A DNA stretch of 64,000 bases from Dermacentor variabilis (taxonomy: Eukaryota; Arthropoda; Arachnida; Ixodida; Ixodidae). The DNA is taken from contig NC_134576.1 in assembly GCF_050947875.1 (NCBI RefSeq), positions 52,576,255 through 52,640,254 of the forward strand. Reading direction: 5' to 3'. The position numbers and the translations under genes are program-made. The notes under the pieces were generated by a model, which was not told the DNA's origin, ran no database searches, and saw only the letters and a list, made by a program, of their open reading frames with translations. Shown piece by piece: positions 1 to 8,813 of the stretch (the first letter of the stretch is position 1; every line of letters begins with the position of its first letter).

Positions 1-1007
1 GCCGGAGTGCCTCACTGGGTATGTCAGCTGGTAAAGACCTCTTTTCAATTTAATTTAATGTTAATTTAGTGAAAACGTGTGTTGGCAGCCACCAATCCGG
101 GCATAGCTTCCTTTGCGGTTGTCGTGCAAAATGTAATCAATGCAACATACTATGGTGCTATGGTTACGAGTGTGCACGTGATTATACGAGGCATTTCGCA
201 TCATCAAAAAAGGTTACATGGGTGAGTTTGCTGCGATATCTCTCCTCACCTAGGAACTCGTGTACGTTGCCCTTGGATGATGGCAAACATTTGTTTGTGG
301 TCTTTTTTACATTCTTCGTCATGGCTATTTTCCTGAAGTCGTCTACGTTTAGAGAAAGAACAAATAGTTATTTAGTTTGCGGATAGCCGACAGTGCAAAT
401 TGGGAAAGGACGATAGGAGAGGGTGGTGGACGGTGTTGGATATGCAAGCAAGAGACGCCGCGAAGACGCACAGTGAGCAAGCACTGCGGCGTTGAAGCAC
501 AAACGGGAAGGGCGCGCGTGTGGCGATTCTTTTCTCCACCTCCCGGCGCCTTCCCCCTGCTTCTCTGGTGAAAGAAGTTCGCCGGTCTGACGTGCGAGCC
601 ATCTACGCTTGCGGGTAAGATGACAACTCCCGGCAGACCGCCGCTCGATGATCGGTCTTCCTCGCGCTGCGACGTTCTATTCTTTCTTCGAGTGACATAT
701 CAGCCGCAGCGAAGCGTTCCCAATGCGAACCGTTACCGAATACGGCTCCTAGTCGGCGGGTGAAGCCCGTCGGCTTTCATGCATAACTCGTGAAGGTTGC
801 AAGGTGATCGCTGGCGCCTGCATACCTTCCTCAAAGCCAGATACATGAGCTTTGGTGAAAACACAACGGATAGAACCATCGCTTACAGAAACTTCTGATA
901 TACGCAGGCGCCACCTCCGTATATATATACAGTGTGTGTGGGTGAGTGCACGTGTGGTTCGAGGCCTTGCGTCCATGCTGAACTGGTTCGCGTTCTTGTT
1001 CCCGCCA
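1..1007. other. No gene recognised; flank before first SINE
   Basis: No open frame here resembles a known family, and the short frames overlap on both strands. There is a (TA)n-rich patch near 920-930 and moderately GC-rich sequence around 430-760. I see no transposon ends before the SINE that follows. Confidence 0.5.
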
Positions 1008-1026
1008 GACACCTGCGGCGCTGGCA

Positions 1027-1262
1027 CCCGCCGTGGTTGCTCAGTGGCTATGGTGTTAGGCTGCAGAGCACGAGGTCGCGGGATCGAATCCCGGCCACGG
1101 CGGCCTGTTTTCGATGGGGGCGAAATACGAAAACACCCGTGTACCTAGATTTAGGCGCACGTTAAAGAACCCCAGGTGGTCGAAATTTCCAGAGTCCCCC
1201 ACTGCGGCGTGCGTCATAATCAGAAAGTGGTTTTGGCACGTAAAACCCCATAATTTGTTTTT
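1027..1262 (+). mobile_element. tRNA-derived SINE, Ruka-like, copy 1
   Basis: The copy begins with a tRNA-like head: a box A-like TGGTTGCTCAGTGG stretch near 1034 and a box B-like GGATCGAATCCC near 1081. The body contains the GATGGGGGCGAAA motif and the AAAGAACCCCAGGTGGTCG motif, and it ends in a TAATTTG/T-rich tail. The same head and body recur at 8344-8583. I recognise the layout as Ruka, a SINE described from Rhipicephalus ticks. It encodes no protein and would depend on a partner LINE. A divergent flanking duplication starting GACACCTGC is seen at 1008 and 1271 but is imperfect. Confidence 0.88.
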
Positions 1263-1320
1263 GCGGTGCCGACACCTGCTGGCCCCAGCAACTGGTGGGC
1301 GAACCAAAGCCAACTCTTGC

Positions 1321-1396
1321 CTACCTGCCTGCCGTGAGATGCAAGCCATGGTAAAGGCTTTGCCTTTACCATCGCTTGCATCTCACGGCAGGTAGG
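1321..1396. repeat. Long near-perfect hairpin (foldback)
   Basis: The two arms pair over about 34 bp around a three-base TTT loop at 1359-1361. They differ by one mismatch (1346) and a four-base TGCC bulge in the left arm. The outer arm reads CTACCTGCC and the inner arm GGTAAAGGC, mirrored on the other side. It lies just downstream of the Ruka copy, in non-coding sequence. It could be a small foldback element, a head-to-head duplication, or a transcribed hairpin; the sequence alone does not decide. Confidence 0.85.
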
Positions 1397-2820
1397 CAGT
1401 CATTTTCTTAAATATTAGCGTACCACAGTCAATCGCCTGTGGATAGAAATCACCTTTCTTGTTTTTTTGTCTGGTGGTCATAAATCAGTGTTGATGTATG
1501 CGTGCATCGTGCACGTACTGGCATGTTTCTTGTCTGCCAACAATCAAGGTGTCCTGGGGATAGGCCTTTCAAGGTGGGTTCAGGTTTCGGGCGGGCTCTA
1601 TGTCCTCGACCGTTGCTTTGCGCCGGAGACGTTCAAACTAATCCAAGACCTAGGATAGACGATGTGATTAGATCATTTCACGAGAAAACAAGTTAACTAA
1701 CCGGAAGTGGTAACTTGAAATACCATGGTTATGGCAACCCAAGTAGCAACAGCAGCGTATCGGTAATTAAGATCAAATGTGATGTCATTACAAGCTCTAT
1801 AAGGTGAAGGTAAAGTATTACACTTCACCTTATAAGGTGACGTGTAATACTTCAAATGCAAACAATGAACTAGATGCCGACGACAATAACAACCGCGTGG
1901 GGCGAAATAATCTTCTCGTAAGGGCCCTCTCGTAAGGCTCTCTCGTAAGAAAACGAACGCTACGCAGAATGGGAGCACTTTGTTTGGGAATTCCTTTTAG
2001 ACCACTTCAAAGTGAGCGCGGGCGACATAGAAGGAGCTCACGGTGCAAGTCAGCGTCCACCTGGCTATTATCGGCCGATTTTAGTCAAATTTCTTCAAAT
2101 CTAAAACAGACATTCTATGGAACGCCTGGAAAAGTAAGACCTACCGCTCCGTAAGGTGTAGTTGGAGGAAGAGCTCTCACCAAAAGTTCAGCTTACCCGC
2201 ACAAGAACGCACAAGAAAAAAAAATGGAAAGATAGCGAGAGTTCGCCATGAGGAAACGCAAACGGAAAGAAATGGTTGTACCTCCCTTCAGCTTTGTTTT
2301 TTTTTTCGGAAATGAAATACCGTTTCCTTCCAGTCGCGGGTGGTGTTGTTGAGAGAAATATATTCGAAAATCTTGCGAATAAATGACGAATTAAGCAACA
2401 GGAAATACGCGAAACCGCGTATAGTTTCCTTGGCCATAGCAAAGTTTCGCAGCATATTCTCAAAATTTGATGCCTTAGAAACATTTGTGCATGTATAATG
2501 AGCGAATATCATCGTAGCTACAGAGACGTGGATTTCCATTAAAATCGCAAATAGTGAACTATCGCTTCCGTCATTTGTGATTTTTGCCAAGACAGGCTTG
2601 AATCAGAGGAATGACAGTTGCAATAAGGAAAGAATACAACCCATCACTCGTTGCCATAAACTCTGCGCATGAAGTTAACTCAGTCTGTCAGCTCACCTGA
2701 AATATAGTCATATCGAATATAACATAATTATACATTTTTACATAAATTAAAGGTTTCAAGGATTAGTTTTGGCTTCCTCGTATTTGCGAATTTATATGTA
2801 GGTATATGTATCTGTATGAC
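1397..2820. other. Unassigned AT-rich sequence
   Basis: No gene or recognisable element is seen, apart from the palindrome at 1813-1852. Short open frames on both strands have no recognisable domain. Confidence 0.5.
1813..1852. repeat. 40-bp near-perfect palindrome
   Basis: The block reads AAGTATTACAC at one end and GTGTAATACTT at the other, with CACCTTATAAGGTG at the centre. It is self-complementary over 40 bases with a single mismatched pair and no loop. An extra TATAAGGTGAA copy lies just upstream (around 1799), so the centre can also pair with that. Confidence 0.85.
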
Positions 2821-3246
2821 GTCTCAACTAACATCACATCTCTCATCTGATAACATCGGTGACGTCTGCATAATCAACAGAACACACAACTTCCCACGAT
2901 GACATAACCTACAATCATATACATCCCAACTGCAGCAATGGCGTCCTACTTGGCTGATGAAAATGTCAACGAGACGAAGCAGGTTGCGCTCCCAAACACT
3001 CAGCGGTTTGAAACTGCTATGGGTCAAATAACGTGGAAATAGAACCAATCTGTCCCGTTAAATATCCAGTCGTTTTTTACTGAGTTACTCTACTTCTGTG
3101 GAATACATCATTGGTGAATCTCCGAAGAAACTCGGATCTCCAGAAACCTCGCCAATACACCTTGCAAATTGTGAAAGCAGACTTCATCTGTGTCTCTCTA
3201 ATCAGGCCATGAGAGCATTACGCATTGATCATATGGCATCTTCATC

Positions 3247-3435
3247 ATGATACTTATCGGCACGCTTGAATCAATACAAGACATAGCGGCAAGGTTCGTC
3301 GCGTCATGTTACGGAATCAGCGTGTCTACCCTGAAAAGAGGCTTAAAATATTGCCGTTTGCAGCACGCAGAAAACACGCCGGTTTATCAGTTTTTCTCCA
3401 AACGTTGTGTCAAAACAAAGAACCCTTTGCTGTAA
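3247..3435 (+). pseudogene. Possible C-terminal relic of a non-LTR reverse transcriptase
   Basis: The open frame contains LESIQDIAARFVASCY followed by VSTLKRGLKY. This resembles the segment after the RT core of CR1/Jockey-type non-LTR elements, where a LE.IQ..AARF block precedes a short leucine-rich helix. Upstream sequence (about 2,940-3,240) is broken by stops, and no RT core is visible. I treat it as a heavily decayed fragment. A chance open frame is possible. Confidence 0.35.
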
Positions 3436-4909
3436 GCCAAATTCAGCAGTCTAAGGTGGCCTGATCGGCATGGGGAAGCAATGCGCGAAGGAACAGGGTC
3501 ACAAGTTAACGAATGAAATTCACTACCAGCAAACTTAGTCACAGTGAGTCAACGTCTTTCCAAAATACAATGCTAACGTATTTGGCAAGTGGAAAGAATT
3601 TTTGGGAAAACAAATGTATAAGAAATTATTCTTTTTCTTTGTTCAGGTCCATTACGAAGATGGCGCTTGTTCTTTTACTAGCTACTACTAGCTTTTACTT
3701 GTCTTTTAGTAAGCTTACACGTTCGTATAGCTTGTTAAGGGTGTCATGTATTGTATGATTGCTCAAGTGGCTTTTTTGTACACAGATGGTGAAGTGTACT
3801 AGCTTATGCAGTTTATGACTTACTACTCAAGTGAGTGTTCTTTCCTATCAGACACCCCCGCCCCCTCCTACAATGTTCTGCAGCGCCGTTACCAGGTTAC
3901 GCCCACTCCAGGGAAAAGGCCTCTCCCATGTACTAATTGTGGCCATGTTGTCCCTGCAAACTTCTTTGTCATCCGCCCACCTAATTTTCTGCCACTGCCT
4001 GCTACGCTTCCCTTCCCTTGGAATCCAGTCCGTAACCCTTAATGACCATCGGTCATCTTCCCTCCTCATTACATGTCCTGCCCATGCCCATATCTTTTTC
4101 TTGTCATTAACACGCGTTTGTTCCCTCACCCAATCTGCTCTTTTCTTATACCTTAAAGTTACACCCATCATTCTTCTTTCCATAGCTCGTTGCGTCGTCC
4201 TCAATTTAAGCGGAACCCTTTTCCTAAGCCTCCGGGTTTCTGCCCCCATACGTGAGTACTGCTAAGACACAGCTGTTGTAACTTTTAACTATCTCATCCA
4301 TATTAGTAATGATACTGCGGGCTTTGTATCTTAACACATACATCTGATTCTTGCCTATTCCTAGTTTCTTCTTCACTGCTTTTAGGCTTCCTCCATTCCT
4401 GAGAGCTTGTTCAATTCTATCCATATGACAGTTCCTTATATCGGCTCTCTTACGCTTGTTGATTAACTTAAAAAGTTCTGCCAGTTCTATTCTAGCTGCA
4501 GGGTTAGAGGCTTTCATACATTAGCGTTTCTTGATAAGATCTCTCATCTCCTACGATAGCTTACTGGTATCCTGTCTAACGGAGTTACCACCCAGTTTTA
4601 TGGCACACTCCTTAATAACGCCCATAAGATTGTCGCTCATTGCTTCAACACTGAGGTCCTCTCCCTGAGTTAAAGCCGAATACCTGTTTTGCGGCTTGAT
4701 CCGGAATTCCCTCGTACCGCTAACTCATTGATTGGCTTCTTAAATACCAGTTTCTTCCGTTCCATCCTCATGTCTAGGCTAATTCGAGATCTTACCATCT
4801 CATGGTCACTACAGCGCACCTTGCCGAGCACGTCCACATCTTGTATGATTCCAGGGTTAGCACAGAGTATGAAGTCTATATCATTCCTAGTCCCGCCATT
4901 TGAGGTCCT

Positions 4910-5734
4910 TCAAGTCCACTTTCGGTTAACCCGCTTGCGGAGGAAGGTATCCATTATCCGCATATTATTCTGTTCTGCATACTGTCCTAATAACTCTCCC
5001 CTGCCATCCCTAGAGCCTAGGCCATATTCCCCCACTAACTTGTCTCCAGCCTGCTTCTTGCCTACCCTGGCATTGAAGTCTGGAATTAGTCTAGTGTATT
5101 TTGTTTTGACTTTACCCATCGCCGATTCCACATCTTCATAAAAGCTTTCGACTTCCTGGTCTTCGTGACTGGATGTAGCGGCGTAGACCTGTTCGACCTT
5201 CAATTTGTACCTCTTATTAAGTTTCACAACGAGACATGCCGCGCTTTTGTTAATGCTATCGAATTCCTGTATGTTACGAGCTATATCCTTATTAATGAGG
5301 AATCCGACTCCTAGTTCTCGTCTCTCCGCTAAGCCCCGGCAGCACAAGACGTACCCGCTTTTTAGCACTGTAGATGCTTCTTTCGTCCTCCTAAACTCAC
5401 TGAGCCCGATTGTATCCCATTTAGTACCCTCTAATTCCTCCCATAACACAGCTAGACTCCCATCACTAGATAACGTTCTAACGTTAAACGTTACCTGGTT
5501 TAGATTCAAATTGCAGCCTGTCCGGAGCCAGGGATTCTTAGCACCCTCTACTGCATCACAGGTCTGAGCACCGCTGTGGTCAGTTCCTTCGCGGCTGCTG
5601 GGGACTAAGGGCCGGGTTTGATTGTTGTGTTCATATAGGAGGTTGTGGCCAAGTACTGCACCAGAGTGGCCAATCTTGCTCTGGTGAGAGCGTGCGTTAC
5701 CGGTTCTGGTCACCGGGATGCGGCCGCACTCCAT
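4910..5734 (-). pseudogene. RTE endonuclease domain fragment (copy A)
   Basis: An open stretch of 274 codons covers the N-terminal endonuclease domain of the RTE polyprotein. Motifs in order are VTFNVRTLSSD, the glutamate motif GLSEFRRT, LGVGFLINKD, and DFNARVGKKQAGDK. The last is preceded by IP where the intact copy has MGD, so one conserved residue before the catalytic Asp-Phe-Asn is altered. The stretch ends at VNRKWT, where a frameshift separates it from the SDH motif region. In a working element this domain nicks the target DNA. Here it is part of a dead copy. Confidence 0.85.
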
Positions 5735-5793
5735 GCCTGTTTAGGCAATTTTGTTAACACGGGGATTCTTTTTTATCTGGTAGAAAATTGCGC

Positions 5794-5857
5794 GGCACCG
5801 GGTTTCGAACCATGGTCCTCTTGCACGCGAGAGGACCGTGGGTCAAATCCCGGTGCC
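5794..5857. repeat. Hairpin built from two inverted tRNA-like box B halves
   Basis: GGCACCGGGTTTCGAACC runs into an almost exact inverse ending in CCCGGTGCC, around a short TTGCACGC loop. The arms are about 27 bp with a few mismatches. The part nearest the RTE matches the tRNA-like 5' head of RTE copies B and C (box B-like TTCGAAAC on the minus strand). The distal part is a second, oppositely oriented box B-like half, so the box A half expected there is replaced by an inverted duplicate. Confidence 0.85.
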
Positions 5858-5905
5858 GTTCGAGTATAATAATTATTGAATGTATACATATATACATATA
5901 TATAC

Positions 5906-6082
5906 TGCCACTAGGTGTAACGAGCCAATGCTGAGGCAGAAGTGACTGGAACGCGCGCTCGGCATGAGGTGGTCGCTCAAGAAGTAGACGCTGAGGACGC
6001 CGGCTTGAGTTTTTGTACGCCATCTTGTACAACTGTCTGTCTCGTGGACGCCGGCTACATCTTCAATTGTCTTTTCGTGACA
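5906..6082 (+). repeat. 5' LTR of Ty3/Gypsy-type element
   Basis: These 177 bp match 14359-14532 along their whole length with scattered differences. Both start TGCCA and end in GACA. Shared blocks include AGTGACTGGAACGCGCGC and GACGCCGGCTTGAGTTTTTG. Just inside is AAACTGGTGGAGGTGCG, in the position of a primer-binding site. An (AT)n-rich patch precedes it. It is the upstream partner of the Gypsy pol fragment at 11.8-14.3 kb. Confidence 0.85.
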
Positions 6083-6577
6083 AAACTGGTGGAGGTGCGA
6101 GGTACGGTTCCTCCGGTGCCACAAACCCCTCCTGGTAGGAGTACCAGCCCCATACTAGTGGACACTTGGCCCTTGTTCACCGGGCCAGCAGGAGAATCCG
6201 AGGATTGCCTCCGGAGCTTGAAAATCTCTCCGTAGCAACATCGACGCCCCCACGGACCAGTATGGAAGGAACATCCGCACCTGTTTCGTCGTACTACTAT
6301 CGCTTTTACTGAGCCAATAGCAGACGTTGCTGAAAGCTTTGCGTCTATAACAAAGGATAACCCAGCTCAGACACTCAGCAATATCTATATCAATTCGGAC
6401 CTTTTGGAAGAAAAGCAAAAAACGCTGCGCGAGTGGTTACTTCGGTTCAAGTAGTGCTTCGCATCTTCTTCTAAGGTACGCCAGACGCCCATCACGAGAC
6501 ACCGAATAATCACGTATGACGATTCTCGTCCCATATGACAACTGCCTTATCGCGTATCGGCGAAAGAGCGCGACGTG
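6083..6577 (+). pseudogene. Gypsy internal region, left part (gag remnant joined to pre-RT pol)
   Basis: After the LTR comes a short gag-like proline-rich stretch (PPVPQTPPG, about 6,110-6,230). It is followed by a stretch from about 6,290 that reads as the segment just upstream of a Gypsy reverse transcriptase: LLEEKQKTLREWLLRF, then TPITRHRIIT, then LPYRVSAKERDVK. Most of gag and the whole protease are missing, so there was a large internal deletion. In-frame stops lie after WLLRFK and after DDSRPI. The pol text breaks off at 6577 and resumes at about 11,803, so the two halves belong to one element split by later insertions. Confidence 0.8.
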
Positions 6578-6578
6578 A

Positions 6579-6711
6579 AGCATTGCACCGGATGCACGTA
6601 TATAGAACTGTGTATGTTGAGTGAGATAAGAGCTGCACTATAGGCATCGCAGGCAGTTTTAATTGGAGGCAAACTTGGCAAGTGCGCCTCGAATGATAAA
6701 TTGTTTTGTCT
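6579..6711. repeat. 131-bp direct repeat, left copy
   Basis: This copy is nearly identical to 7814-7944 (only a few substitutions visible). It starts GCATTGCACCGGATGCACG and ends GATAAATTGTTTTG. Its left edge coincides with the point where the Gypsy pol sequence breaks off. It could be the terminal repeat of a small LTR-type (TRIM-like) element of about 1.4 kb, or one of two SINE 3' bodies in minus orientation. Confidence 0.85.
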
Positions 6712-7813
6712 AAACCGAAACAGCGCGAATTGGTAGGCTGCATGAAAGAGACATTCTTATTGAATGACAGGAAGTTATTCGGCATATATCTCGCGATCAC
6801 TCAGGAAATGGTTGTTGTGGAACGACGAGTCGGTTCTGATGTACTTCGCTATAAAAACGCGCGAGATAGTGTCGAGCAGCCTATATTGGCTTTTGTGTGT
6901 GTATATATATATCAATTCTAAATATTGTAAGGCAGTTTGTCGTGTGCGTATCATGGACACGCATGCTTATATCGCCTTCCGTTTCCCTACCACGGTTGCG
7001 CTTTAAAACCAACAGCGCGCGCATGCGGTCCCATAGATGAGATGAATACATATATATAGAAAAGTATCAGTCATAGCTCTCGTAGTACAGTCTTCTGAGC
7101 CGTTTCCCTTTCCTTTTTCTTCTCTTTTTTTTCTTTGAAAGAAGTCCTATTAGGGTTACTATAATTACACGAAGGTATTTCGCCCTCGCCAGCAGCAGTA
7201 CTTGAGATAGCTATTCCGGCGGCTAGCTTCCCACGCTATGCGTGCCGCCCCCGCACCTGTTTAAGCTTTTTCCTAGACGCTAGAGCTATACAATATCCGC
7301 GCAACCTTGAGCGATCGGAAAGCACGTTTTCCACCCTGGGCCGGCGGAGAGGGGAGATTTCGTTCCGGCCGCGAAGCTCTCTACATCTCAGTAAGGTGCC
7401 TCGCGGTGGTCTCGTGCTGAAGATGCCCTCTCGGTGAGCGCATATTTCCCCCCTCATCTTTTAAGAGATTCAATACATACAAGCATTTGTCTCGCAAACC
7501 AGATTTATTTCAAGGGAATTTCCCACGTCTCAATAATTTCTCTCGTCGTATACGAGTGCTGATTGCCGTGTTATAGTTTGTTAACGAAGCTTCCCCTCAA
7601 GTCTAAATATTTTAAGGCAGTTTTCCTAGTCTATAAAGCCGCTCGAGTTCACGCTGCTCCTCTGACGGCCATATTTCAAAGAAATTATGCCTTCCAACCA
7701 CTCAGAATGCCGGTGACAACTTCACGTTTGATCATTTCTGGATATTGTAAATAGTAAACAGCTACTTTTGCTTACATGATCGGCCATGACATTGAAATTG
7801 CTGATACAACGGA
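6712..7813. other. Sequence between the two 131-bp direct repeats
   Basis: No coding domain is recognised. There is a (TA)n-rich patch near 6,900-6,920 and a GC-rich stretch at 7,300-7,450. No obvious primer-binding site follows the left repeat and no polypurine tract precedes the right one, which weakens the LTR interpretation. Confidence 0.45.
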
Positions 7814-7944
7814 AAGCATTGCACCGGATGCACGCATATAGAACTGTGTATGTTGAGTGAGATACGAGCTGCACTATAGGCATCGCAGGCAGTTTTAATT
7901 GGAGGCAAACTTGGCAAGTGCGCCTCGAATGATAAATTGTTTTG
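7814..7944. repeat. 131-bp direct repeat, right copy
   Basis: Second copy of the repeat at 6579-6711. On its right it continues into sequence that includes a minus-strand tRNA-like head (7985-8068). If the repeat is a SINE body, this copy would be the longer one and the left copy 5'-truncated. Confidence 0.85.
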
Positions 7945-7984
7945 ATAAATCGACTGCCGCGGACATCAGTCCCTTTCCACATAA

Positions 7985-8068
7985 GTATGAGGCTCGGAGC
8001 AGGAGCTTTGGCGTTTGAAAGTAACCGTTGGCTTGACGAACCAACCGACTGAGCTACCTTTCCGGGCA
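7985..8068 (-). repeat. tRNA-like sequence, possible SINE head
   Basis: On the minus strand the block reads GGAAAGGTAGCTCAGTCGG, a good box A-type D-arm, then a plausible anticodon arm. A degenerate TTCAAACGCC stands where box B should be. It does not fold as a clean tRNA, so I read it as a tRNA-derived SINE head. A separate plus-strand GAGTTCAAATC lies at about 8,090. Confidence 0.5.
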
Positions 8069-8343
8069 ACATTGAAGGATCACGAGTTCAAATCACATGT
8101 TATGTTCCTTTTTCTTCTTTTTTTTCTTCTAATGTATTTTCCTTCCTTTTATCACTGTACGGAAACCCTCCTAAAAAAAATTATATATCCTCAATTATGT
8201 GTGGCCACACATGTGCAGGTCATAAATACCAGGTTCTCTAGCCGAGTGCCATCCATGCGGTATAACCGAGCTCAGATTGGTCCACCTTGACTGATCAAAT
8301 AGGGCACCACTGTAGGTTAAATGAGGCGTACAACTCCTGCGGG

Positions 8344-8583
8344 ACCCGCCGTGGTTGCTCAGTGGTCATGGTGTTAGACTGCTGAGCACGAGGTCGCGGG
8401 ATCGGACCCCGGCCACGGCGGCCGCATTTCGATGGGGGCGAAATGCGAAAACACCCGTGTACTTAGAATTAGGTGCAGGTTAAAGAACCCCAGGTGGTCG
8501 AAATTTTCGGAGTCCTCCACTACGGCGTGCATAATCAGAAAGTGGTTTTGTCACGCAAAACACCATAATTCAATTTTTAATTT
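8344..8583 (+). mobile_element. tRNA-derived SINE, Ruka-like, copy 2, with target duplication
   Basis: The head carries TGGTTGCTCAGTGG and a box B-like GGATCGGACCCC, and the body is the same as in copy 1. It ends in an A/T-rich tail. The 12-bp sequence AACTCCTGCGGG occurs immediately before (8332-8343) and after (8584-8595), which is a clean target-site duplication and fixes the ends. The insertion lies at the edge of the tRNA-like head of RTE copy B, so it landed after that RTE was in place. Confidence 0.92.
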
Positions 8584-8589
8584 AACTCC

Positions 8590-8653
8590 TGCGGGGACGG
8601 TAGAGTATCCGTCTCCAGTGCAAGAGGACCGTGATTCAAATCCCGGTGCCGCG
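8590..8653 (+). promoter_or_regulatory. tRNA-like head of RTE copy B, possible Pol III promoter
   Basis: The stretch contains a box A-like GACGGTAGAGTATCC and a box B-like GATTCAAATCC followed by CGGTGCCG. It aligns with the 5' ends of RTE copies A and C through GTGCAAGAGG, the box B block and the following GCAATT...CCACCGG. It is inferred to be an internal promoter by analogy with tRNA genes; nothing in the sequence shows that it is transcribed. Confidence 0.6.
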
Positions 8654-8813
8654 CAATTCTCCACCGGGAAATACAAAAAAAAAACCCGTGTGTTGAGAAA
8701 ATTGCACAAACAGGCCTGGAGTGCGGCCTGATCCCGGTGACCAGAACCGGTAACGCACTCTCACCAGAGCAGGATTGGCCACCCTGGTGCAGTACTTGGC
8801 CACAACCTCCTAT

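Larger units (their letters stand above)
3888..5857 (-). mobile_element. RTE-type non-LTR retrotransposon, copy A, internally deleted
   Basis: This is the same family as the copies at 8.6-11.8 kb and 40-43.2 kb. Reading the minus strand from 5857, it has the family's 5' leader. It then has an apurinic-endonuclease-like region (5734-4910) with VTFNVRTLSS, GLSEFRRT and DFNARVGKK, a linker (4517-4290), and the C-terminal region with RTTQRAMERRMMGVTLR and WAWAGHVMRREDDRW. The whole reverse transcriptase core is missing: the linker motif MDEIV joins directly to YNSCVL near 4285. The TGA-type tail seen in the other copies is absent, so the 3' end is approximate. Stops and frameshifts make it non-functional. 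Confidence 0.88.

Noticed and set aside
1031..1105. Functional tRNA gene
   Set aside because: The tRNA-like block is followed by the Ruka body and recurs with it at 8.3 kb, so it is a SINE head; the cloverleaf is also imperfect.
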